A stretch of DNA of 64,000 nt from Blastococcus mobilis (GCF_900188025.1 NZ_FZNO01000023.1:28102-92101), one strand, 5' to 3'. Shown: positions 35,002 to 44,170, numbered from the stretch's first letter. Numbers and translations: made by a program. The notes: generated by a model not told the origin, from the letters alone.

Positions 35002-35017
35002 TCGAACATCCGTTCGA
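35002..35017. promoter_or_regulatory. LexA-type SOS box upstream of dnaB
   Basis: TCGAAC-ATCC-GTTCGA, matching the actinobacterial/Gram-positive SOS box (palindromic CGAAC-N4-GTTCG) with extended T/A ends. It lies 99 bases before the dnaB start, near possible -10 hexamers (TAGCTT at 34992). Confidence 0.8.
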
Positions 35018-35050
35018 GTCAGGTGTACGTCGTTCTGGTGCTTCCCCCAC

Positions 35051-35078
35051 CAGGCCCCGGCCGATCGGTCGGGGCCTG
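35051..35078 (+). terminator. Strong hairpin in the dnaB leader (possible attenuator)
   Basis: CAGGCCCCG-G-CCGATCGG-T-CGGGGCCTG: a 28-base palindrome with one internal mismatch pair, followed by TT. It lies between the SOS box and the dnaB start, so it would be transcribed from a promoter at the SOS box. It could limit read-through into dnaB or end a short RNA. Confidence 0.65.
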
Positions 35079-35115
35079 TTCGCGGGTGCGCCGGTGAGTG
35101 GATGGAGGAACCACC

Positions 35116-37764
35116 GTGGCGGTGGCCGACGACTTCAGCCGGCCCTCAGCGACGGCGCCGGCCTACGACCGGCAGCCGCCGCAGGACATCCCCGCGGAGC
35201 AGTCCGTGCTCGGCGGCATGCTGCTCAGCAAGGATGCGATCGCCGACGTCGTCGAGGTGCTCCAGGGTCCGGACTTCTACCGGCCGGCGCACCAGGTCAT
35301 CTTCGACTGCATCCTCGACCTGTACGGCCGCGGCGAGCCCGCGGACGCGATCACCGTCGCCGCCGAGCTCAACCGCACCGACCAGCTGTCGAAGATGGGT
35401 GGCGCGGTCTACCTGCACACCCTCATCGCGTCCACGCCGACCGCCGCCAACGCCGGCTACTACGCGGCGATCGTCGCCGAGCAGGCCGTGCTGCGGCGCC
35501 TGGTGGAGGCCGGCACCCGCGTCGTCCAGCTCGGTTACGGCGCGGCCGGTGGCAAGGGCGACGTGGACGACATCGTCGACCGGGCGCAGCAGGAGATCTA
35601 CGACGTCACCGAGAAGCGGATGAGCGAGGACTACTCCCGCCTCGAGGACATCCTCCAGCCGACGATGGACGAGCTGGACGCCATCGCCTCCCGGGGCGGG
35701 GTCAGCCGCGGTGTGCCCACCGGCATCCGTGACCTCGACGAGCTCACCAACGGCCTGCAGGCCGGTCAGATGGTGGTCATCGCCGCTCGTCCCGGTGTGG
35801 GCAAGAGCACCCTGGGTCTGGACATCGCCCGGTCGGCCTCGGTCAAGCACCACCTGCCGGCCGCCATCTTCTCCCTGGAGATGAGCAAGCACGAGATCAC
35901 CATGCGTCTGCTCTCGGCCGAGGCGAAGGTGCCCCTGCACCACATGCGCGCGGGCTCCTTGTCGGACGAGGACTGGTCGAAGCTGGCCCGGCGGATGGGT
36001 GAGATCGCCGATGCGCCGCTCTACATCGACGACTCGCCCAACATGACGATGATGGAGATCCGGGCCAAGGCCCGTCGGCTCAAGCAGCGCAACGACCTCA
36101 AGCTCGTGGTCATCGACTACCTCCAGCTGATGACGTCGGGCAAGCGGGTCGAGAGCCGCCAGCAGGAGGTCTCGGAGTTCTCCCGTGCGCTGAAGCTGCT
36201 GGCCAAGGAGCTCGAGGTCCCGGTCATCGCGATGAGCCAGCTCAACCGTGGCTCCGAGCAGCGTCAGGACAAGAAGCCGATGCTGTCCGACCTCCGTGAG
36301 TCGGGTTGCTTGACGGCGGAGACCCGCATTCTCCGAGCGGACACCGGCGCCGAGACGACGATGGGTGAGCTGTTCGAGTCCGGCTCTACTGACGTCCCGG
36401 TGTGGTCGCTCGATGACAACTTGCGCTACGTGCGCCGGCATCTGACGCACGTGTTCTCGACCGGCCGCAAGCAGGTCTTCCAGCTCACGACAGCGTCCGG
36501 GAAGACCGTCCGGGCGACCGCAAACCACCCGTTCCTGACCTTCGACGGCTTCCGGCCGCTCGGTGAACTCGCGCCAGGGGATCGCATCGCGGTGCCGCGC
36601 CACGTACCGGCGCCGGACCGGATGACCGTCTGGGAGGACGACAAGGTCACCTTGCTCGCGCATCTCATCGGGGATGGCAGTTTCGTCAAGCGGCAGCCGC
36701 TGCGTTACGCGTCGATCGACGAGGCGAACCTGCGCGCGGTGACGACGGCGGCGCTGCACTTCGGCGTGGTCGCGGTTCGAGACGACTATGCCGCCGCCCG
36801 CTGCACGACGCTGCGTCTGAGGGCGCCGTTCCCGCTCACCCACGGCAAGCGCAACCCGATCGCCGCGTGGCTCGACGACCTTGGCCTCTTCGGACTGCGG
36901 AGCCACGAGAAGTTCGTGCCGGAGCCGGTGTTCTGTCTCCCCAAGAAGCAGATCGCCATGTTCCTGCGCCACCTGTGGGCCACGGACGGCTCGGTGACGA
37001 TCAACAGGAACGGTCGCGGTGGCCGCGTGTACTACGCATCGACCAGCCGCCGACTGGTTGACGACGTCTCTCGCCTGCTGCTGCGGTTCGGAATCTCCTG
37101 CCGCGTGCGGCGCGTCCGGAAGAGCGGCCACCGGGACGGCTGGACGCTCGACATCAGCGGCTGCGACGACCAGCGGCGCTTCCTCGGGGAGATCGGCGTC
37201 CATGGAAGCCGCGGCGAGGCCGCTGAGCGCCTTCTGGAGATCGTGCGCGGGCTGTCCGGCAACACCAACGTGGACACGATCCCGGCACAGGTGTGGGAGC
37301 GCGTTCGCGACGTCTTGGCCGAGCGAGGCATGAGTCACCGGGCGTTCGCCGCCGCCATGGGCAGCGCATTCTGCGGCAGCACGATGTGGAAGCACGCGCC
37401 GAGCCGGGAACGCCTCGGCCGCGTCGCCGATATCCTCGGCGACGCCGACCTGGAGATGCAGGCCGTCAACGACCTGCTGTGGGACGAGATCGTGTCGATC
37501 GAGGAGGGCTCCGAGGAGGAGGTCTACGACGCGACGGTGCTCGGCGGCCACAACTTCGTCGCCGACGGGATCGTGGTCCACAACAGCATCGAGCAGGACG
37601 CCGACATGGTGATGATGATCCACCGCGAGGACATGTACGAGAAGGAATCCCCGCGGGCCGGCGAGGCCGACATCATGCTGGTCAAGCACCGTAACGGCCC
37701 CACGGCCAACGTCACGGTCGCCTTCCAGGGCCACTACAGCCGCTTCGTGGACATGGCCAACTAG
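35116..37764 (+). CDS. dnaB: Replicative DNA helicase DnaB containing an intein
   Basis: 882 residues before splicing. GTG 35116 has GGAGG 7 bases upstream and was chosen over GTG 35098. The N-terminal domain (QDIPAEQSVLGGMLLS) is followed by the RecA-like ATPase: Walker A ARPGVGKST (Lys230), Walker B LKLVVIDYLQLM, and AMSQLNRGSEQR. The intein follows DLRESG; the C-extein resumes SIEQDADMVMMIHR. Removal leaves a normal 456-residue helicase that unwinds DNA at the fork. Same gene order as M. tuberculosis Rv0053-Rv0058, where DnaB also has an intein. Confidence 0.97.
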   Translation: MAVADDFSRPSATAPAYDRQPPQDIPAEQSVLGGMLLSKDAIADVVEVLQGPDFYRPAHQVIFDCILDLYGRGEPADAITVAAELNRTDQLSKMGGAVYLHTLIASTPTAANAGYYAAIVAEQAVLRRLVEAGTRVVQLGYGAAGGKGDVDDIVDRAQQEIYDVTEKRMSEDYSRLEDILQPTMDELDAIASRGGVSRGVPTGIRDLDELTNGLQAGQMVVIAARPGVGKSTLGLDIARSASVKHHLPAAIFSLEMSKHEITMRLLSAEAKVPLHHMRAGSLSDEDWSKLARRMGEIADAPLYIDDSPNMTMMEIRAKARRLKQRNDLKLVVIDYLQLMTSGKRVESRQQEVSEFSRALKLLAKELEVPVIAMSQLNRGSEQRQDKKPMLSDLRESGCLTAETRILRADTGAETTMGELFESGSTDVPVWSLDDNLRYVRRHLTHVFSTGRKQVFQLTTASGKTVRATANHPFLTFDGFRPLGELAPGDRIAVPRHVPAPDRMTVWEDDKVTLLAHLIGDGSFVKRQPLRYASIDEANLRAVTTAALHFGVVAVRDDYAAARCTTLRLRAPFPLTHGKRNPIAAWLDDLGLFGLRSHEKFVPEPVFCLPKKQIAMFLRHLWATDGSVTINRNGRGGRVYYASTSRRLVDDVSRLLLRFGISCRVRRVRKSGHRDGWTLDISGCDDQRRFLGEIGVHGSRGEAAERLLEIVRGLSGNTNVDTIPAQVWERVRDVLAERGMSHRAFAAAMGSAFCGSTMWKHAPSRERLGRVADILGDADLEMQAVNDLLWDEIVSIEEGSEEEVYDATVLGGHNFVADGIVVHNSIEQDADMVMMIHREDMYEKESPRAGEADIMLVKHRNGPTANVTVAFQGHYSRFVDMAN
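36307..37584 (+). other. DnaB intein, 426 residues, with LAGLIDADG-type endonuclease
   Basis: Begins at Cys398 (CLTAETRILRADTG, block A) and ends with VVHN, followed by Ser+1 of the C-extein. Block B is ATANHPFLTFDG (conserved T-x-x-H), block F YDATVLGGHNFVADG. The homing endonuclease core has two LAGLIDADG-like motifs, LAHLIGDGSF and LRHLWATDGSV, each with its acidic residue. All splicing residues (Cys1, block B His, penultimate His, Asn, Ser+1) are present, so it should splice. The insertion point is the conserved ESG/S(I/L)EQD segment. Confidence 0.95.
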
Positions 37765-37788
37765 CCCACGCCGTCACTCCCCGCTGAG

Positions 37789-37832
37789 CCGGAGGGTCCA
37801 GGACGGTCGAGGCCGTGGACCCTCCGGTTCTT
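37789..37832 (+). terminator. Terminator after dnaB
   Basis: Arms CCGGAGGGTCCA and TGGACCCTCCGG (12 bp, perfect) with a 15-base loop, followed by TTCTT. Confidence 0.85.
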
Positions 37833-38010
37833 CGTTCCACGGGAAACATGGCCCGCGGCGATGAGCGCCGGTGCGTCGACGATCGACGAGCCAGGCGCTG
37901 AGCTACGCCGGGCCCCGTGGGTATCAAGGAAGGCCGGTTGCGCAACACCCGCTGGAGATCCAGATCACTGTCCACTAGGAAGAGGGTCCACCGAGTCATG
38001 GGAGACCCCT

Positions 38011-39924
38011 GTGCCGCACCCGTCCTGGCGTCGCACGTCCGCTTCCGTCCTCGGCGCTCTGGCCCTGACCATGTCGGTCACGGCCACCGCGCCCGCTGCC
38101 CTCGCGAAGCCGATCAAGCCCGAGCCGGTCTCCTTGTTCCCCACGGACGCGCTGACCGTCCCTGACCCGGGCCAGCTGACCGGACGCCGTGTCGCCCTCC
38201 CGCTCGCGGACTGCGGTACGCCGATCTCCTGTGGCCTCGTGCAGGAGCTGAACGAGCTCGACGGCTTCGACCTCGACCCGCGGATCGCCGTGCGCTTCAG
38301 CGGGCCGGTGGAACCAGGGGAGATCGCCTCGCGGATCACCCTCCAGGAGGCCCGCGGCGGCTGGCGCATCGGCGTCGACCGCGTCGTCTGGGACCCGTCG
38401 ACGAACACCCTCTACGCGCATCCGGCCCAGCAACTGGCACCCGGCACCACCTACCGGCTACGCGTCCAGGGTGGGCCGGCGAACAAGGCCGCCCAGGACA
38501 CGTTCACGACGATGAGCGCACCCGACGGTCTGCTCGACATCCGTCAGCAGATCGACACCGGCCAGGCCTTCAGCGCCACCGGCATCACACCGGGGCTGCG
38601 GGTCGAGGGCAGCTTCCCCGCCGTGGGCACCACGGTGACCTGGACGCAGGATCAGGGCGCCACCGCCCCGACAGTGCCCGTGATAGTCCCGCAGGCCGCG
38701 ACGGGCGGCACGCTCGTGTTCGGCTCGTTCGAGGCGCCGTCCTGGCTGGACCCGGACGTCACCATCCCGCAGACGCCGACCGAGGACGCCGGTCCCGCGC
38801 CGGTCGGGTCCGAGCGGCTGCCCTTCGTCGCCGTGCTGCCTCCCGGCACCCCGCCGGAGGGTGGCTGGCCGACGGCGGTGTTCGGTCACGGTTTCACCAG
38901 CTCGACCAGCGCCGTCTTCCTCGCCGCGGTCGCCAACGCGCAGAACGGCGTCGCGACCATCGGTACCAACGTGGTCGGCCACGGCTTCGGGCCGGACAGC
39001 GTCTGGCAGGTGACGAGCGGCGGCACGACCGCCACCATCCCGACCTACGGCCGCGGCGTCGACCAGAACGGCGACCGGGCCATCGGGAACACCGAGGGCA
39101 CCTCAGCCACCGGCGCCGCCACGGCGCAGTCGTCCCGGGACGCGCTGCGCCAGACCGCAGCGGACGTCATGACGCTGGCGCGCTCGCTCGGCGGCACCGA
39201 CGTCGACGGCAACGGGACGCCGGACCTCAGCGGTGAGGAGGTGACGTACTTCGGGCAGAGCTTCGGGGGCATCTACGGCACCATGCTCACCGCCGCCGAC
39301 CCCGCCATCGCCCGCTCCGTCCTCAACGTCCCCGGGGGGCCGATCAGCGAGATCACCCGCCTGTCGCCGTCGTTCCGCCCCCTCACCAGGGCGGCGCTGG
39401 AGGCGGCCGGGCTGCTCAACAGCGACGATCCGACGCGGAACGATTTCCACGAGCAGCTGCCGCTGCGCGGGGAGGGGCCGGTGACGGCGACCGTGCCGGG
39501 GGCCGTGGCGATCCAGGAGTTCCTGGCCCGCACGAGGTGGCTGTCCCGCCCGGGCAGCCCGGAGGCGTTCGCCCCGCTCATCGAGCCCGAGCGGGTCTTG
39601 ATCCAGGTGGCGTTCGGGGACCAGACGGTGCCCAACCCGACCTCGTACACGCTCGTCGACGCCGGTGACCTGTGGTCGCGGACCAGCCTCTACCGCAACG
39701 ACCGGACGGCCACTGCCGGGAGGAACCCGCATTCCTTCCTGCTCGACCTGGACCCGACGAGGTTCCGGACGGCGGCCCTCCAGGGGCAGGCCCAGGTGGC
39801 GGCGTTCCTGGGCCGGGGCGAGGTCGTCGACCCCGACGGGGCCGGCGACGTGTGGGAGGTGCCGATCAGCGACCCGGCGCTCCTGCTCGGCCTGAACTTC
39901 CCGCAGCCGGCGCTGCGCCCGTGA
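38011..39924 (+). CDS. Secreted alpha/beta hydrolase (lipase/esterase-like)
   Basis: 637 residues from GTG 38011 (GGGAGA upstream). Signal peptide (SVLGALALTMSVTATAPAAL, then AKP). An N-terminal Ig-like domain of about 200 residues is followed by a hydrolase domain: PTAVFGHGFTSSTS for the oxyanion region and GQSFGGIYG with the nucleophile Ser (G-x-S-x-G); a later Asp (VAFGDQTVPNP) and His (RNPHSFLLDL) complete a plausible triad. The inserted segment GTDVDGNGTPDLSGEE looks like a calcium-binding loop. Substrate unknown. A hairpin terminator follows. Confidence 0.82.
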   Translation: MPHPSWRRTSASVLGALALTMSVTATAPAALAKPIKPEPVSLFPTDALTVPDPGQLTGRRVALPLADCGTPISCGLVQELNELDGFDLDPRIAVRFSGPVEPGEIASRITLQEARGGWRIGVDRVVWDPSTNTLYAHPAQQLAPGTTYRLRVQGGPANKAAQDTFTTMSAPDGLLDIRQQIDTGQAFSATGITPGLRVEGSFPAVGTTVTWTQDQGATAPTVPVIVPQAATGGTLVFGSFEAPSWLDPDVTIPQTPTEDAGPAPVGSERLPFVAVLPPGTPPEGGWPTAVFGHGFTSSTSAVFLAAVANAQNGVATIGTNVVGHGFGPDSVWQVTSGGTTATIPTYGRGVDQNGDRAIGNTEGTSATGAATAQSSRDALRQTAADVMTLARSLGGTDVDGNGTPDLSGEEVTYFGQSFGGIYGTMLTAADPAIARSVLNVPGGPISEITRLSPSFRPLTRAALEAAGLLNSDDPTRNDFHEQLPLRGEGPVTATVPGAVAIQEFLARTRWLSRPGSPEAFAPLIEPERVLIQVAFGDQTVPNPTSYTLVDAGDLWSRTSLYRNDRTATAGRNPHSFLLDLDPTRFRTAALQGQAQVAAFLGRGEVVDPDGAGDVWEVPISDPALLLGLNFPQPALRP

Positions 39925-39937
39925 GCGCTCGGCGGCA

Positions 39938-39987
39938 GTGAACGGAGAGGCCCAGAACCGTCACGGTTCTGGGCCTCTCCGGTTCAC
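39938..39987. terminator. Long bidirectional hairpin between convergent genes
   Basis: CGGAGAGGCCCAGAACCGT and its exact complement (19-bp arms, 39943-39981, one-base centre), extended by GTGAA and TTCAC outside one mismatch. It separates the hydrolase gene from the convergent desaturase gene. Confidence 0.88.
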
Positions 39988-40045
39988 CGGCCCCGCCCGG
40001 AGCCGCACCTGAGCGTGCGAAGGGTGAGCGGGGCGGGGTCCTGTC

Positions 40046-41242
40046 TCAGGCGGCGGCCTTGGCCAGCTGGCGGCGAACCTTCTTGCCACCGGTCGTCATA
40101 CGGATCAGCTTGACGACCTGCGCCGGCGCGTTCTTCGGCGTCGTCTCGGCGAGCCAGCCGTTGGGCAGCGACAGCCGGATCACCTTGTGCCAGGCGCTCG
40201 CGACCTGCTTGTACAGCGGGGCGGAGTGATAGGTCAGCCCGTAGCGGTCGAAGATGTCCTTCACCCGCGGGGCGATCTCGGCGTACCGGTTGCTGGGCAG
40301 GTCGGGGAACAGGTGGTGCTCCACCTGGTGCGACAGGTTGCCGGTCATGATGTGCATGGCCTTGCTGCCGGAGATGTTCGCCGAGCCCAGCATCTGGCGC
40401 AGGTACCACTCGCCGCGGGTCTCGCCGTCGATCGACGCCTTCTCGAACGTCTCGACGCCCTCGGGGAAGTGCCCGCACATGATCACCGAGTGGGACCACA
40501 GGTTGCGGACGACGTTGGCGGTGAAGTTCGCCGCGAGGGTCGGCAGGAACGAGGGACCCGAGAGCGCCGGGTGAACCAGGTAGTCTTTCGCGGCCTGGTT
40601 GCGGATCTTCTTCAGCACCTGCTTGGCGGCGGCCCGGAACTCCGGGTTGCGGCGGCGCCGCTCGGACGCCAGGTTCTTGCCCAGCTCCAGGTCGTAGGCA
40701 GCGATGCCGTACTCGAAGAAGCAGGCGTTGACGAAGTTCCACAGCGGCTGGGCCAGGTACAGCGGGTGCCAGCGCTGGTCCTCGTCGACGCGCATGATGC
40801 CGTAGCCGAGGTCGTTGTCCTTGCCGATCACGTTCGTGTACGTGTGGTGCAGCTCGTTGTGCGAGTGCTTCCACTGCGCGGCGGGGCTGGCCATGTCCCA
40901 CTCCCAGGTCGTGGAGTGGATCTTCGGGTCGCGCATCCAGTCCCACTGACCGTGCAGGATGTTGTGCCCGATCTCCATGTTCTCGAGGATCTTGGCGACC
41001 GAGAGGCCGACCGTTCCGACGACCCACGCCGGCGGGAACATCGACACCAGCAGGGCGGCCCGGCTGCCGAGCTCCAGCTTGCGCTGGACGTCGATGACCG
41101 TGCGGATGTACTTCGCGTCGTCCTCACCGAGGCTGTCGCGCACCTCCTGGCGGATGGTGTCGAGCTCCTTGCCGATGATCTCGATGTCCTCGGCGGACAG
41201 GTGCGCGATGGGGTTCTCGGTCTTCTTCTGCAGGGCAGTCAT
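40046..41242 (-). CDS. Membrane fatty acid desaturase (acyl-CoA type)
   Basis: 398 residues from ATG 41242 (GAGGAG upstream). Three histidine boxes bind the di-iron centre: HNILHGQ, HSHNELHH and HQVEHH, with four predicted membrane spans. It resembles linoleoyl-CoA/stearoyl-CoA desaturases such as DesA3. The enzyme introduces a double bond in a fatty acyl chain using electrons from the reductase encoded just upstream in the same operon (24 bases apart). Confidence 0.92.
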   Translation of the reverse strand: MTALQKKTENPIAHLSAEDIEIIGKELDTIRQEVRDSLGEDDAKYIRTVIDVQRKLELGSRAALLVSMFPPAWVVGTVGLSVAKILENMEIGHNILHGQWDWMRDPKIHSTTWEWDMASPAAQWKHSHNELHHTYTNVIGKDNDLGYGIMRVDEDQRWHPLYLAQPLWNFVNACFFEYGIAAYDLELGKNLASERRRRNPEFRAAAKQVLKKIRNQAAKDYLVHPALSGPSFLPTLAANFTANVVRNLWSHSVIMCGHFPEGVETFEKASIDGETRGEWYLRQMLGSANISGSKAMHIMTGNLSHQVEHHLFPDLPSNRYAEIAPRVKDIFDRYGLTYHSAPLYKQVASAWHKVIRLSLPNGWLAETTPKNAPAQVVKLIRMTTGGKKVRRQLAKAAA

Positions 41243-41266
41243 GTCCGGCTCCTCTTCTCGGGTCGG

Positions 41267-42376
41267 TCAGTGGTCGATGTCGCAGGCGCCGGCGGCAGCG
41301 CTGACGCAGGTCTGGATGAGGACGCCGTCCCCCGGTGCGGCGACGGTCAGCTCGCCGTTGCGCAGGTCACGCACGGCGCCCTCCCGCAGCGGCAGCACGC
41401 AGCCGTAGCAGATGCCCATGCGGCAGCCGCTCGGCATGAGGACGCCGGCCTCCTCGGCGGCGTCGAGGATCGGGGTCGCCCCGTCGGCCTCGAGCGTGGT
41501 GCCGTTCCTGGCGAAGGAGACGGTGCCGCCCTCGCCGGTCACGACGACCGACGGCCGGAAGCGCTCGGTGTAGAGCCGGTCGGCCAGTCCCGCCGCGGCC
41601 CAGTGCTCCTCCAGCGCCTCGAGCATCCCCACCGGTCCGCACGCCCAGGTGGAGCGCTCGTGCAGGTCGGGGACGAGGTCGGCGATGGCCGGGGCGTCGA
41701 ACATCCCGTCCACGTCGGTGTGCCGCTCGACCAGCCGGAGGCGACCGTCGGCGGCCATCGCCCGCAGCTCCGAGCCGAAGACGACGTCCTCCGCCGTGGG
41801 CGCGGAATGGACCAGCACCGTGTCGCTGCGGCTGTCGGTCAGCTCCGGGTGGTTGCGCAGGATGCCCATCACCGGGGTGATGCCGGATCCGGCGGTGACG
41901 AACAGCGCCTTGTCCGGCCGCTGCTCCGGCAGGCAGAACTCGCCGGTCGCCTGGTCGAGCTGGACGATCGTCCCCGGCTGCACCCGGTGCACCAGGTGAT
42001 TGCTGACCTTGCCGCCCGGGATGGCCTTGACGGTGACGCTGATGCAGCCGTCGGTGCGGGTCAGATCGGAGGTGATCGAGTAGGCCCGCCACTGGCGCAC
42101 GCCGTCGACGTCGATGCCGATGCGGACGTACTGGCCCGGGGTGTGCGTCCGCCAGCTGCGCCCCGGGCGGATGACGACCGTCGCGGCGTCCCGGGTCTCG
42201 TGCTGGATCGCCTCGATGCGGCCGCGCAGATCGGCCCCGGAACGCAGCGGATCGACCAGGTCGAGGTAGTCCTCCGGCAGCAGGGGGGTCGTCAGGAACG
42301 CGGCGAGCTTGAGCACCCGGTCGCGCAGGGCGACGCGCGGCCGGGCCTGGGCAGGGCGCGGGGCGGTGGTCGTCAT
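41267..42376 (-). CDS. Ferredoxin-NADP reductase-like protein with C-terminal 2Fe-2S domain
   Basis: 369 residues from ATG 42376. FAD-binding region (GQYVRIGIDVDGVRQWRAYS), NAD(P)H-binding GSGITPVMGILRNH and the aromatic/ACGP motif TWACGPVGML, then a plant-type ferredoxin domain with cysteines in SGCRMGICYGC and QTCVS. It passes electrons from NAD(P)H to the desaturase, as Rv3230c does for DesA3. First gene of the desaturase operon; divergent from a PucR regulator that may control it. Confidence 0.93.
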   Translation of the reverse strand: MTTTAPRPAQARPRVALRDRVLKLAAFLTTPLLPEDYLDLVDPLRSGADLRGRIEAIQHETRDAATVVIRPGRSWRTHTPGQYVRIGIDVDGVRQWRAYSITSDLTRTDGCISVTVKAIPGGKVSNHLVHRVQPGTIVQLDQATGEFCLPEQRPDKALFVTAGSGITPVMGILRNHPELTDSRSDTVLVHSAPTAEDVVFGSELRAMAADGRLRLVERHTDVDGMFDAPAIADLVPDLHERSTWACGPVGMLEALEEHWAAAGLADRLYTERFRPSVVVTGEGGTVSFARNGTTLEADGATPILDAAEEAGVLMPSGCRMGICYGCVLPLREGAVRDLRNGELTVAAPGDGVLIQTCVSAAAGACDIDH

Positions 42377-42469
42377 GCCTAGAGACTTGTCCAGCCCAGG
42401 GCGCAACTACCTGTGCCCCGGACGTGAATCGGCGGGTATCTTTCTGTTCCCTGCGAACAAAGGGGCGGT

Positions 42470-43702
42470 ATGACCGACGAGCTGGGCATCCCTGATGCGG
42501 TGGCCGAAGCGATGCGTGAGGAGCTTCCTGCGGTCGCCGAGCAGACCGTGGGCGCGATCGTCGTCGAGGTGCCGAGCTACGCCGACGCGTTCAGTGGCGA
42601 GATGGGCCGCACGATCGAGAACGCCGTCCAGCTGGCCCTCGGAGGCTTCCTCGAGTTGGCGTCGGCCGGCGGTGGTGACGCGAGCACCCCCATCCAGCCC
42701 GCGCTGGACGGCGCCTACGCACTGGGACGCGGCGAGGCCCGTAGCGGACGGTCCATGGACGCGCTGCTGGGTGCCTACCGGGTCGGCGCCCGGGTGTCCT
42801 GGCGGCACATGGCCGCCAGCGGTGTGCGGGCCGGGCTGTCCGCCGAGCAGCTCGCCCGGTTCGCGGAGCTGGTGTTCGCCTACATCGACCAACTCTCGGC
42901 GGCGAGCGTCGCCGGGCACACCGACGAGCTGGCCACCAGCGGCCGGGTCCGCGAGCGGCACCTGGAGCGGCTGGCCAACCAGCTGCTCGGCGGCGGCCCC
43001 CGGGAGGACCTGGTGGCGGCCACCGAACGGGCCGACTGGCCCGCTCCGCGCACGCTGACCGCGGTGATCCTCCCCGAGGCGCGGGTGCGCGGAGCCCTGG
43101 CGTCCCTGGACCGGCGGACGCTGCGGTCGACCGACGACGTGCCGGGCCTGACCTCGTCCGGGGAGCTCGTGGTCCTGCTGGTGCCGGACGCCGAGGGCCG
43201 GTCACGGCCGGCGCTGATGCGGTCGCTGGGTGAGCGCGAGGCGGTCGTCGGCCCCGCCCGGCCGTGGGACGAGGTGCACAGCTCCTACGCGAGGGCGCTG
43301 CGCGCGCTGCAGCTCGGGCTGACGGCGGACGGGCCGGAACCGCTGGACACCGAGGCCCGGCTCGCCGACCTGGTGCTGTGCGCCGACGAGACGGCGCTGG
43401 CCGACCTGCGCGCGCAGGCCCTGGCGCCGCTGGCGGACCTGGGGGCCGGGGCGCGGGAGAAGCTGACCGAGACGCTGCGTGCGTGGTTGCTGCACCACGG
43501 ACGGCGGGAGGCCGTCGCGGCCGAGCTGTACGTCCATCCCCAGACGGTCCGCTACCGCATGGGTCAGCTGCGTGAGCTGTACGGCGGCCGGCTGGAGGAC
43601 CCCCGCACGGTGCTGGAGCTGACCATCGCACTCGGCGCAGCCGGGACCGGGAGGCGGGCCGGAACGACCTCGCCGTCTCACGGTCGCCATTCCGGTCGGT
43701 AG
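42470..43702 (+). CDS. PucR/CdaR-type transcriptional regulator
   Basis: 410 residues. N-terminal sensory region without a clear known domain, a central degenerate GGDEF-like part (TAVILPEARVRGALASL, SSGELVVLLVP), and a C-terminal HTH_30 domain (LTETLRAWLLHHGRREAVAA, ELYVHPQTVRYRMGQLREL). The -10 candidate TATCTT lies at 42437. The regulator is divergent from the desaturase/reductase operon (93 bases apart) and is a good candidate for its control. Its 3' end overlaps the convergent DUF6221 gene by 25 bases. Confidence 0.9.
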   Translation: MTDELGIPDAVAEAMREELPAVAEQTVGAIVVEVPSYADAFSGEMGRTIENAVQLALGGFLELASAGGGDASTPIQPALDGAYALGRGEARSGRSMDALLGAYRVGARVSWRHMAASGVRAGLSAEQLARFAELVFAYIDQLSAASVAGHTDELATSGRVRERHLERLANQLLGGGPREDLVAATERADWPAPRTLTAVILPEARVRGALASLDRRTLRSTDDVPGLTSSGELVVLLVPDAEGRSRPALMRSLGEREAVVGPARPWDEVHSSYARALRALQLGLTADGPEPLDTEARLADLVLCADETALADLRAQALAPLADLGAGAREKLTETLRAWLLHHGRREAVAAELYVHPQTVRYRMGQLRELYGGRLEDPRTVLELTIALGAAGTGRRAGTTSPSHGRHSGR

Positions 43703-44082
43703 TGCGGGTGATCGGCATAGGGCAGGGCGAGCAGTGCCAGGATGACGGCCGCCAGCTGATGCTGGCCGTGAGCTGCGGTCGGGAAATCGGCCATGCCCGG
43801 AGGGCGGCTGCCGAGGAACGTCATCTCCGGGCGGGCGTCGCGGCAGGCCAGGACGATCCGCCACTTGGCCGAACAGTCGGCCAGCACCCGGGCCGGATCG
43901 TGCCGGACGACATGCGCGACCGAGCGGGGCCCCACCGGTCCCTCGCCGACGACGCCCGCGCTCCATCGCTCCTGGCCGCCGTCGCCGGCGGCGTCCATGG
44001 CCACCCGCTTGTCCTCCGCGATCCGGGCCAGGAGGAATTCGTCGAGGGTCATGGTGGCCGCGTCCAGGCCGATCTCGTCCAT
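43678..44082 (-). CDS. DUF6221 family protein
   Basis: 134 residues. The N-terminal LDEFLLARIAEDKRVA, the central VVRHDPARVLADCSAKWRIV and the C-terminal LALPYADHPHYRPEWRP are hallmarks of a small actinobacterial family of unknown function that is often found in accessory regions. No signal or membrane segment. It overlaps the end of the pucR-type gene on the other strand. Confidence 0.85.
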   Translation of the reverse strand: MDEIGLDAATMTLDEFLLARIAEDKRVAMDAAGDGGQERWSAGVVGEGPVGPRSVAHVVRHDPARVLADCSAKWRIVLACRDARPEMTFLGSRPPGMADFPTAAHGQHQLAAVILALLALPYADHPHYRPEWRP

Positions 44083-44170
44083 GCCTCATCGTCGCGCCGC
44101 TGACCGCGGCCGACGTCCGAAGATGCGGCGCCGTGACCGGATCGTCGGTGACATGCGGGAAGGTGATCCC

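Larger units (their letters stand above)
34443..35115. other. Long non-coding region between rplI and dnaB
   Basis: 673 bases with no supportable gene; open frames here have no coding pattern or ribosome-binding sites. In order it holds the rplI terminator, a cluster of DnaA-box-like sequences with an unusually A/T-rich patch (CCAGAATTTCTTTCG, 34759-34773), a candidate -35/-10 pair TTGGAC-18-TAACGT (about 34919-34948), a LexA-type box, and a strong hairpin just before dnaB. Confidence 0.7.

Noticed and set aside
34597..35097. Open frames of 86-166 codons in the rplI-dnaB gap
   Set aside because: No ribosome-binding sites, no domain pattern, and they run across regulatory hairpins and boxes.
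35146..37734. A long 862-codon open frame antisense to dnaB
   Set aside because: It is a GC-bias shadow: it mirrors dnaB, including the intein, in the opposite frame and shows no family motif.
37834..37847. GTTCCACGGGAAAC as a further parS site
   Set aside because: The central CACGTG core is broken (CACGGG), which is the most conserved part of parS.
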